A stretch of DNA of 64,000 bases from an uncultured Eubacteriales bacterium (lineage in GTDB: Bacteria; Bacillota; Clostridia; Oscillospirales; Acutalibacteraceae): assembly GCA_934436505.1 (NCBI GenBank), contig CAKSAP010000001.1, positions 682,001 through 746,000 on the forward strand, given 5' to 3'. This document shows, piece by piece, positions 42,809-50,522 of this stretch (positions within the stretch are counted from its first letter, which is position 1; every line of letters starts with the position of its first letter). The position numbers and the translations under genes were made by a program. Below the pieces are notes generated by a model that was given only the letters and a program-made list of their open reading frames with translations, did not search any database and had not been told where the DNA came from.

Positions 42809-45800
42809 TTATAAGCTCTGATTTTTAAGTGCCTCGCCCTTTGGAAGCTTCTTAATCTTGATAAACATACCGATTGAAACCACCGCATAGCTGACAATTC
42901 CCATAATAAACATCTTGATATAGCAGGAGCTTGAAACTATGTACGGAATATATCCCGTCATCTGCGTATAGAGATAGCTCTCGAAAATCGCCTTTAGCGC
43001 AAGGTGGATAAGCGGTATTGAAATGAGCAATGAGCCGATTACCACAAGCGAGGTTATTACAATATACAGCTTTGCAATCTCGCCGTTCGTGAAGCCTAAA
43101 ACCTTAGTCATTGAAATTGACTTTGCGTTACGCTCGATAATCTGCTTTGTCAGAATGTAGATAACAAGCATAAATATTACAACGCCGAGAGCCTTAAACA
43201 CGTTCATAAACTCGCCCATTGACACCTGCATCTGTGTAACGATTTTGGTAAGATCCTTTTCTGTTATAACCGTTGCAATATCGTCCGAGTCAATGTCGGT
43301 CAGCTCCTCGTTGCTGAAATAGCCTGTGAAATAATCGCTGTCCTCGCCGAAGGTGCTGAGATAATCCTCTCTCGGCATAAATATTGAAATTGCGGCGTCG
43401 TAGGTGTAAATTCCGCCGACGGTAAAGGTGTAGGTCTTGCTTGAATACTTATCCTTGAGCGTTATTTCGTCGCCCTCGGACAGCTTGTATTTTGCGGCAT
43501 AGCCGTTTGAAATGAGCACCTGTCCCGACGGGATTTCGGTTTTTACATATTTGCTGCCGTTTTCGATTCCGTATATCATAACCTCATCGGTCATAAATCT
43601 TTCGTCAACCGTATCAAGCGATGTTACACAGTATTTTTCAGCCTGTTCGTTCTGTGTTTCGGCTGTATCGACAAGCACATATTGATACTGTGCAATCTGC
43701 GTTTGCTTTACAAGCTCTCCGTAGTCGGAAAGCAACGGTCCGAACATAAGACCGAACACCGCAAGCGCACCACCGAGGAAAATTCCGATAAACATTGTAA
43801 GATATGACGGGATATTTTGAAAGAGTATGCGAAGTCTGAAGCGTGAGATAAACGGAAGTTTTTCCGAAAGGCTTACCGCCTGCTTTTTCTTGCCCTTGCT
43901 TAATTCACCTCTGAGGAAAGAGAGCGGACTCAGCTGCATTTTTCTTCCGATTACCGCAAAATTTATAACAATTACAAGAATAAGCGGTATAACCGTAGTG
44001 TCTAAAAACGCCTGTGCGCTCGGGAGCGTTTCGTATGTCGGGAGCGAGTAGCTTGAATAGTAAACGCCGATAAACAGCTTTTCAAACACCGTGTAGCCAA
44101 GAATGTTGCCGACCACTGCACCGAGAAGCGTTACAACAACAGGCAGCGTCATATAGTGCCTTACAAGCTCTCCTTTAGTGTAGCCCGAGGCTCTGAGCGT
44201 ACCGATAACGTTTGCTTCCCTTGAAATCGTATTCGAGGAGGTAACGGCAAACATAAACGCAATAACCGCAATTATCATATAAAGCATAAGCGATGCGTTA
44301 GCCTTGTCGCCGACGGTATCCTCAATGGTAAAGTTGATTGCCTTGTTTGAGAATTTCGGATTATAGTCCTTGACGGTAATTATTCCGCTGTCGTCGATTT
44401 CTGTTATTGTAAGTGCGTCGAGACTGTCGAGCCTTACCCTGATACTGCTCATATCATAAATGCCCACAGCACTTATTTTATCGACTATCGAATATATTTT
44501 ATCAAGCGAAAAATCCATATCGTTTTCGTAGTCTTTTTCGTTTTCAAGCTCGTCAAGGTTGATTTTCGGAGCCTCCGCCGAGCTCTTGTCGAGGTCGTCC
44601 GTTAAGGTCTTTGCCTCTTCAAAGGCGTCAAGCATTGCTTTGTACTTTTCCTCGGTCGTGCCGAGCTGCCTTGCAATAAGTCCGTCAGCCGTCGTACCCT
44701 GCTTTTGAGCGACGTGCTTTAACAAAGCCGTGCCTAATTCGTCCTCGCTCATACCGCTTGCCGACACAATTATCGGCAAAAGGTCGTTCTCTGTCTTGCC
44801 TGAAAGCTTGAGAGCCGCACCGAGCTTTTCCTCGTTTGAGAGTGAGCCCGAGGATGCCGCAAGCATAAATTTCTGTTCGTCGGTAAGACCTAAGGAATTG
44901 AACGCCGTTGCTGTAATTTCATCCTTGCTTTTGCCCGAGACCGAGGAAATAACATCAAGCAGCTCATCGGAGGAAAGCGAGGCGGCAGCATTTTTTACAG
45001 CGCTTTCGGCAGCGGCGGTAAGCTTGCCTGTTATTGCGGTCGAAGCCTTTTCAAAGTCATCTCCGAGACCTGCGGAAATGTCCCTTGCCTGAGCGTAAAG
45101 CGAGTCAACCTGCGCTTGAATAAGGCTTTGGTCGTATTGCTTCAATATGCTTTCAAGGCTGTCGGTAATATCGTCTGAACGGTTCTTTGCGTCAACATCA
45201 TCCGTTGTGGGTGTAAGATATTTCCACGCATAGTTTATCGACTCGTGAGTAGTCCTGATTTTTTCGTAGCCCTCGCTTGTAACAAAGCCTACGCCGAAAT
45301 TCACTGCGTCGAACATCATATCCGCATTGCTTTCAAAAAGGCAGCTGTAATCGGGAACTGCGCTGAAGCCCGTTACGGTGTAAGGCTTATCGTCAACCGT
45401 TAAGGTATCGCCGATTGAAATGCTGTTGTTTACCGCATACATTCTGTCTATCGCAATTTCGTTTGCCGATGTCGGCATTCTGCCGTCCATAACACATTCG
45501 GTATTTACCGTGTCTCTGTCAACATAAATGCGAAGCTTTGTATCGTTTGAGGCGACCGTTTCGTCCTTATAATACATTTTATAAAGGGTTATACCGTTTT
45601 CGCTCTCGATTTTATTGAGCAGCTCGTCGTCGGGTACAAGGTTGAATGCCATATGCCCGTCCTCGATATTGTACTTTTCAAGACCCTCATAATATGTTGC
45701 CGCAACGCTTATGTCCGAGACAAAAAATCCCGACATTGCGCCGATAAAGAACACAAGAAAAAGGAAAATTGCGGCATATTTTCCGAAGTCCTGTTTAAGC

Positions 45801-45835
45801 TCCCTCGGGTATCTTTTATTAAGTGGATTTTTCAT
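42809..45835 (-). CDS. FtsX-type ABC transporter permease with large extracellular domain
   Basis: A protein of 1008 residues. One membrane helix at the N-terminus (AAIFLFLVFFIGAMSGFF) is followed by a large outer region (about 45-520) with a helical stretch (TADGLIARQLG, SNEEKLGAALKLSG). Two FtsX domains follow, with helices near 530-650 and 690-720, and 890-1000. This is the duplicated-FtsX layout of MacB/LolE-like exporters, often for peptides or lipoproteins. It is in one operon with the ATPase gene 22 bases upstream. The pair shares the palindrome-controlled promoter at 46597-46644. Confidence 0.9.
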   Translation of the reverse strand: MKNPLNKRYPRELKQDFGKYAAIFLFLVFFIGAMSGFFVSDISVAATYYEGLEKYNIEDGHMAFNLVPDDELLNKIESENGITLYKMYYKDETVASNDTKLRIYVDRDTVNTECVMDGRMPTSANEIAIDRMYAVNNSISIGDTLTVDDKPYTVTGFSAVPDYSCLFESNADMMFDAVNFGVGFVTSEGYEKIRTTHESINYAWKYLTPTTDDVDAKNRSDDITDSLESILKQYDQSLIQAQVDSLYAQARDISAGLGDDFEKASTAITGKLTAAAESAVKNAAASLSSDELLDVISSVSGKSKDEITATAFNSLGLTDEQKFMLAASSGSLSNEEKLGAALKLSGKTENDLLPIIVSASGMSEDELGTALLKHVAQKQGTTADGLIARQLGTTEEKYKAMLDAFEEAKTLTDDLDKSSAEAPKINLDELENEKDYENDMDFSLDKIYSIVDKISAVGIYDMSSIRVRLDSLDALTITEIDDSGIITVKDYNPKFSNKAINFTIEDTVGDKANASLMLYMIIAVIAFMFAVTSSNTISREANVIGTLRASGYTKGELVRHYMTLPVVVTLLGAVVGNILGYTVFEKLFIGVYYSSYSLPTYETLPSAQAFLDTTVIPLILVIVINFAVIGRKMQLSPLSFLRGELSKGKKKQAVSLSEKLPFISRFRLRILFQNIPSYLTMFIGIFLGGALAVFGLMFGPLLSDYGELVKQTQIAQYQYVLVDTAETQNEQAEKYCVTSLDTVDERFMTDEVMIYGIENGSKYVKTEIPSGQVLISNGYAAKYKLSEGDEITLKDKYSSKTYTFTVGGIYTYDAAISIFMPREDYLSTFGEDSDYFTGYFSNEELTDIDSDDIATVITEKDLTKIVTQMQVSMGEFMNVFKALGVVIFMLVIYILTKQIIERNAKSISMTKVLGFTNGEIAKLYIVITSLVVIGSLLISIPLIHLALKAIFESYLYTQMTGYIPYIVSSSCYIKMFIMGIVSYAVVSIGMFIKIKKLPKGEALKNQSL

Positions 45836-45857
45836 TTTTTCACCTCTTTAGCCTCTC

Positions 45858-46559
45858 TTACCATTCAAGCTCTGCCGCAGGTATCTTGTTTTCGTTCACA
45901 TAGTTTTTCCTGACGACACCGTCCTTGAGCGTGAAAACTCTGTCCGCCATATTTTTAATAGCGTCGTTGTGCGTTACCATAATAATCGTGTTGCCGTATT
46001 TTTTGTTTATGTCCTCGATAAGCTTTAGAATTTCCTTTGAGGTGTTGTAGTCAAGCGCACCCGTCGGCTCGTCGCACAGGAGAATATCGGGATTTTTGAC
46101 AATAGCTCTGCCGATAGACGTCCTCTGCTGCTGACCGCCCGAAAGCTGTGACGGAGCTTTCTTCCTCTGATCGTAAATGCCGAGCGTTTTCATCAGCTCA
46201 TCAACATCAAGCGTGTCGCTGCCGAGGTACTTGCCGACTTCAATATTTTCCCTTACGGTAAGATTTGGAATAAGGTTGTACATCTGAAAAACATAGCCGA
46301 GGTGCTTTCGTCTGTAAAGAGTAAGCTGCTTTTCGTTCATATCCTTAGTCTTTTCGCCGTCGATTGCGATATAGCCCTCGTCTGCATTTTCAATTCCGCC
46401 GATAATATTAAGCAGCGTTGATTTTCCCGAGCCGGACGGTCCTAAAAGCACGCAAATTTCGCCCTTTTCAATGCTTATGTCAACGCCGTTCAAAACATTG
46501 ACAAGACTGTCGCCCTGCCCGAAATGCTTTTTTATTCCTTTGATTTCAACAAAGCTCAT
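45858..46559 (-). CDS. ABC transporter ATP-binding protein (LolD/MacB type)
   Basis: A protein of 233 residues with Walker A GPSGSGKST, Q-loop YVFQMYNLIPNLTV, signature LSGGQQQRTSIGRA, and Walker B ILLCDEPTGALD. This is the pattern of the LolD/MacB subgroup that pairs with FtsX permeases. The start at 46559 is preceded by AAGGAGAAG; the frame to 46604 would run into the operator. First gene of the exporter operon. Confidence 0.95.
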   Translation of the reverse strand: MSFVEIKGIKKHFGQGDSLVNVLNGVDISIEKGEICVLLGPSGSGKSTLLNIIGGIENADEGYIAIDGEKTKDMNEKQLTLYRRKHLGYVFQMYNLIPNLTVRENIEVGKYLGSDTLDVDELMKTLGIYDQRKKAPSQLSGGQQQRTSIGRAIVKNPDILLCDEPTGALDYNTSKEILKLIEDINKKYGNTIIMVTHNDAIKNMADRVFTLKDGVVRKNYVNENKIPAAELEW

Positions 46560-46596
46560 AATTTTCTTCTCCTTTATTCTTAATGTATAAATATCA

Positions 46597-46644
46597 GTTA
46601 GCAACCGCTAACTATATTATAGTTAGCTGCGGCTAACTCGTCAA
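46597..46644 (-). promoter_or_regulatory. Promoter with two palindromic operators for the ABC exporter
   Basis: Read on the minus strand: -35 TTGACG (46644-46639), a 17-base spacer, then -10 TATAAT (46621-46616). The spacer holds the palindrome GTTAGCCGCAGCTAAC (46637-46622). A second palindrome, GTTAGCGGTTGCTAAC (46612-46597), covers the expected start site. Centres are 25 bases apart. This is the layout of a repressor-controlled promoter (TetR or MarR type likely). The repressor gene is not adjacent. Confidence 0.8.
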
Positions 46645-46700
46645 TAGCAAAAAGGTAAAAATACACAGTATTTATTGTTCATTATAGTATAATTTACATA

Positions 46701-46732
46701 AAAAAAGCGTGCACGAAGCACCGTACACGCTT
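46701..46732 (-). terminator. Terminator of fprA
   Basis: On the minus strand AAGCGTGTACGG / GCACGCTT-type hairpin followed by TTTTTT, 19 bases past the fprA stop. Confidence 0.8.
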
Positions 46733-46750
46733 AAAATCTGTTGTTTTTGT

Positions 46751-47905
46751 TTATTTTGAAATTTCGTTTGCAAGCTCTTGAAGCTCCGAACGGGAGGTTT
46801 CGGAAAGTCTTGTCTTAATCGAAACCGTCTTGTCAAGAATTGTGATGTCAGCGCACTTTTCAAGCTCTGCTTTCATTGTTCTGATACCCGACGGTGCCCA
46901 GCTCGCATTTTCGCAGAGTGCAACCGTTCTGTTTTGGAACGACTTAGACTGAAGATGATGCAGCAAATCGCTCATAGGTGCAAACACGCCTGCATCATAG
47001 CTTGAAGCCATAAATACGATTCTGTCATAGCAGAAGCAAAGCGAAACACATTCGGAAATATCGCCCTTTGTAAGGTCAAAGAGGACAACGCTTTCGCCCT
47101 TTGCTTCGAGCATTTCCTTTAATTCGTTTGCCGCCTTGAGAGTGTTACCGTGAATTGAGGCGCAGGCAATAAGCACGCCCTTCTTTTCGGGTGCGTATGA
47201 TGACCAGAGGTCATAGAGCCTTAACACCTCGTCGATCGTGTCGGTTAAAACAGGACCGTGCAAGGGGCAAATCGTGTTAATTTCAAGTGCAGAAGCCTTT
47301 TTGAGAAGCGCCTGCACTTGCTTTCCGTATTTTCCGACAATGTTTATATAGTATCTTCTCGCCTCGTCCGTCCAATTTTCGTCGGCGTCAACCGTGCCGA
47401 ATTTTCCGAAGCCGTCAGCGGAGAAAAGCACCTTGTCCGTGCTGTCATACGTTACCATAACCTCGGGCCAATGCACCATCGGTGCCATAACAAAGGTAAG
47501 TGTGTGCTTGCCTAAGCACAGAGTGTCATTTTCTTTAACGGTCATAACCCTGTCAAGGCTTACATCGCAGAAATTCGGGAGCATTTTCAATGCACCTGCC
47601 GAGCAGACAATTTTCATTTCGGGGAATTTTTCCGAAAGAGCGTCAATGCCTGCCGAATGGTCGGGCTCAAGGTGCTGAACTATGAGATAATCGACCTTCC
47701 TGCCGCAAAGCTCGTTTTCAAGCTTTTCAAGCCATCTTGAAACTGCGATTTTATCGACAGTATCGGTAACGGCAATTTTTTCGTCAAAAATCACATAGGA
47801 ATTATAAGCCATACCGTTTTTAATGGGGTACTGACCCTCAAAAAGCGTAATATCACGGTCGTTTACGCCGATATATTTAATGTCGTTTGAAATGTTCATA
47901 TTCAT
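46751..47905 (-). CDS. fprA: Flavodiiron protein (A-type flavoprotein FprA)
   Basis: A protein of 384 residues. The metallo-beta-lactamase-like half carries the diiron ligands H78-x-E80-x-D82-H, then a His in PMVHWPE, Asp in FSADGFGKFG and His in CPLHGPVL. The C-terminal half (about 245-384) is a flavodoxin domain that binds FMN (ACASIHGNTLKAA, MASSYDAGVFAP). Flavodiiron proteins reduce O2 to water and/or NO to N2O and protect anaerobes from oxygen. Single gene with its own terminator. AAAGGAGATTCG stands before the ATG. Confidence 0.95.
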   Translation of the reverse strand: MNMNISNDIKYIGVNDRDITLFEGQYPIKNGMAYNSYVIFDEKIAVTDTVDKIAVSRWLEKLENELCGRKVDYLIVQHLEPDHSAGIDALSEKFPEMKIVCSAGALKMLPNFCDVSLDRVMTVKENDTLCLGKHTLTFVMAPMVHWPEVMVTYDSTDKVLFSADGFGKFGTVDADENWTDEARRYYINIVGKYGKQVQALLKKASALEINTICPLHGPVLTDTIDEVLRLYDLWSSYAPEKKGVLIACASIHGNTLKAANELKEMLEAKGESVVLFDLTKGDISECVSLCFCYDRIVFMASSYDAGVFAPMSDLLHHLQSKSFQNRTVALCENASWAPSGIRTMKAELEKCADITILDKTVSIKTRLSETSRSELQELANEISK

Positions 47906-48009
47906 AACGAATCTCCTTTCTTGAAGTCGTAAATATTATAATGTTTTTACGCATTTGAGTCAATAAGGGAATTAAATGTTAATAAGGAGTAAAAATATAG
48001 TTATAAAAG

Positions 48010-48038
48010 TTGAGCATAAACGGAAATTGTGCTATACT
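48010..48038 (+). promoter_or_regulatory. Promoter of the GH2 gene
   Basis: TTGAGC (48010-48015), 17-base spacer, TATACT (48033-48038), about 32 bases before the ATG at 48070. Confidence 0.65.
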
Positions 48039-48069
48039 TAAATTGTAATTTTGAATGAGGTGCCGTATT

Positions 48070-50277
48070 ATGAGAGAGACAAAAATCATCAACTCCCAAT
48101 GGGACTTTACAAAGCAGGGCGAGTGCGTAACGCTCGATTTGCCGCATACCTGGAACGGTAAGGACGGACAGGACGGCGGAAACGATTATTTCCGTGGCAC
48201 CTGCACCTATGAAAAGACTTTGAAAAGGGCGGATTTTCCGTCGGGCGAAGAAATTTATCTTCAGTTTGACGGCGTAAATTCTTCTGCGACAGTCTATTTT
48301 AACGGCGAAAAGCTCACGACACATCACGGCGGATATTCTGCGTTCAGAGTTAAGCTTGAGAACATCAAGGACGAGAATAAAATCAAGGTTGAGGTCGATA
48401 ATTCACCCAATGATTTTGTTTATCCGCAGCAGGCAGACTTCACTTTTTACGGCGGAATTTACAGAAGCGTAACCTTGATAGGCGTTTCGCACAATCATTT
48501 CAGTCTTGACCGCTTCGGTTCAAACGCAATCGCCGTAACCCCTGATATTAAAGGAAATATCGCAAGTGTAAATGTAAAGACCTTTACACAAGGATTGGGC
48601 GAAATTCACGTTTTTGTTGACGGAAAAGAGCTTGTCGGAAGCGATGTAACCTTTGAAATCGAGAGCCCTCATTTGTGGAACGGAACGAAAGACCCGTTCT
48701 TATATACCGCAACCGCACAGCTTGTTGTGGACGGCGTTGTCGAGGATGAGGTTTCGACAAAATTCGGTATCCGTTCATTCAAAATCGATGCGGAAAAGGG
48801 ATTTATCCTCAATGGCGAGGTTTATCCGTTGAGGGGCGTTTCAAGGCATCAGGACAGACCTGAAATCGGTAACGCTCTTTCGTATGAGCATCATAAAGAG
48901 GATATGGATTTAATCTGCGAAATGGGTGCTAACACAATCAGGCTTGCACATTATCAGCACGCACAGGAGTTTTATGACCTTTGCGACGAGCGAGGAATGG
49001 TCGTATGGGCAGAAATTCCGTATATTTCAAAGCACCTTGAAAACGGCGTTGAGAACACAAAAACTCAAATGACCGAGCTTATTTATCAAAACTATAACCA
49101 CCCGTCGATAGTCGTCTGGGGACTTTCAAACGAAATAACTATGGCAGGAAGCGGAAAGTCCGTTGTCGATAACCACCGTATGTTGAATTCGCTTGCACAT
49201 TCGCTTGACAGCACAAGACCTACTACCGTGGCGGTTGTTACAATGTGTCCGATTGACGACGAGTACATTCATATAAGCGACGTTGTTTCATATAACCATT
49301 ATTTCGGATGGTACGGCGGAAAGGTCGATATGTACGGTCCGTGGTTTGACAAATTCCATAAGAAATACCCGAATAAGCCTATCGGTATCAGCGAGTACGG
49401 CTGCGAGGCGTTGAACTGGCACACAAGCACTCCCGAGCAGGGCGATTATACCGAGGAATATCAGGCATATTATCACGAAGAGGTCATAAAGCAGATAATC
49501 GACAGACCGTATCTTTGGGCAACTCACGTTTGGAATATGTTTGACTTTGCCGCAGACGCAAGAGCCGAGGGCGGCGAAAACGGTATGAACCACAAGGGAC
49601 TTGTTACCTTTGACAGAAAATATAAAAAGGACAGCTTTTACGCATACAAGGCTTGGCTTTCGAGCGAGCCGGTGCTTCATATTTGCTCAAAGCGTTATGT
49701 TGACAGGGTTGAGGACAAGACGAGCATTACCGTTTATTCAAATCTTGACGAGGTTGAGCTTTTTGTAAACGGCGAGAGCGTCGGAGTTCAGAAAAAGGGC
49801 AAATATCCGTTCTTTAAGTTTGAAATTTCAAACGTCGGCGAGTCGGTTATAACGGCAAAGGCGGGCGAACTTACCGACGAAAGTCATATCCGCAAGGTCG
49901 ATAAATTCAACGAGGCTTATCGAATGAAAGAAGAGGGTGCGGTCATAAACTGGTTTGAGATTGACACCCCGACAGGCTATTACTCGGTAAACGATACAAT
50001 CGGCGACATTATGTCAACGCTCGGCGGCAAAATCGCAATGCTTCGGATAGGCAAAATAATGCTCGGCGCATTAAAGGACGATAAGCCGAAGGAAAAGGGC
50101 GAAAAAAAGAAGAAAAAGGGCGCAAGCTTTGCAGGCTTCAGCTTCAATACGGGTATGCTAAAGCTCGCATACGGCTTTACCGTGAAAAGAGCAGTTTCGA
50201 TGATGGGCGGAAAGTTCACTAAAGAGGAAATCCTCCGTATGAACGCAATTCTCAATAAGGTTAAAAAGAAAAAATAA
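48070..50277 (+). CDS. Glycoside hydrolase family 2 (beta-galactosidase-like)
   Basis: A protein of 735 residues. The N-terminal jelly-roll sugar-binding domain (DLPHTWNG, YFRGTCTYEKTL) is followed by an immunoglobulin-like domain. The TIM barrel (about 255-550) has acid/base Glu355 in WGLSNE and nucleophile Glu442 in GISEYG. An extra C-terminal domain (about 560-620) and a Lys-rich tail (KEKGEKKKKKG) complete it. No signal peptide, so it acts in the cytosol on short oligosaccharides. Beta-galactosidase or beta-glucuronidase activity cannot be told apart here. GAGG stands before ATG 48070; the ATG at 48055 overlaps this site. Confidence 0.9.
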   Translation: MRETKIINSQWDFTKQGECVTLDLPHTWNGKDGQDGGNDYFRGTCTYEKTLKRADFPSGEEIYLQFDGVNSSATVYFNGEKLTTHHGGYSAFRVKLENIKDENKIKVEVDNSPNDFVYPQQADFTFYGGIYRSVTLIGVSHNHFSLDRFGSNAIAVTPDIKGNIASVNVKTFTQGLGEIHVFVDGKELVGSDVTFEIESPHLWNGTKDPFLYTATAQLVVDGVVEDEVSTKFGIRSFKIDAEKGFILNGEVYPLRGVSRHQDRPEIGNALSYEHHKEDMDLICEMGANTIRLAHYQHAQEFYDLCDERGMVVWAEIPYISKHLENGVENTKTQMTELIYQNYNHPSIVVWGLSNEITMAGSGKSVVDNHRMLNSLAHSLDSTRPTTVAVVTMCPIDDEYIHISDVVSYNHYFGWYGGKVDMYGPWFDKFHKKYPNKPIGISEYGCEALNWHTSTPEQGDYTEEYQAYYHEEVIKQIIDRPYLWATHVWNMFDFAADARAEGGENGMNHKGLVTFDRKYKKDSFYAYKAWLSSEPVLHICSKRYVDRVEDKTSITVYSNLDEVELFVNGESVGVQKKGKYPFFKFEISNVGESVITAKAGELTDESHIRKVDKFNEAYRMKEEGAVINWFEIDTPTGYYSVNDTIGDIMSTLGGKIAMLRIGKIMLGALKDDKPKEKGEKKKKKGASFAGFSFNTGMLKLAYGFTVKRAVSMMGGKFTKEEILRMNAILNKVKKKK

Positions 50278-50292
50278 CAAAGGGGCGATATT

Positions 50293-50496
50293 ATGGCAAA
50301 GGTCAGACTTAATACTGACGAGGAAATCGTCAGGACGATAAAAGAGGGCTTGAAGAAAAAGGGCGGCTATTGTCCTTGCAGAATAGGCAAAGACGAAAAG
50401 TATAAATGTATCTGCGAGGAGTTTCGCAATCAAATAGCAGACCCCGATTTTGAGGGCTATTGCCATTGCAAGCTCTACTATAAAGAAAAAGACTGA
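50293..50496 (+). CDS. Ferredoxin-thioredoxin reductase catalytic-domain protein
   Basis: A protein of 67 residues with the ordered Cys pairs of FTR beta subunits: GGYCPC, KCICEEF and GYCHC. These hold a 4Fe-4S cluster next to a redox-active disulfide that passes electrons from ferredoxin to thioredoxin-like partners. It is shorter than plant FTR beta (about 110 residues), but small versions occur in anaerobes. No variable (alpha) subunit is nearby. It sits between the GH2 and M16C genes, 15 and 26 bases from them. Confidence 0.85.
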   Translation: MAKVRLNTDEEIVRTIKEGLKKKGGYCPCRIGKDEKYKCICEEFRNQIADPDFEGYCHCKLYYKEKD

Positions 50497-50522
50497 TAAT
50501 TGATAGGAGATATGAAAATAAA

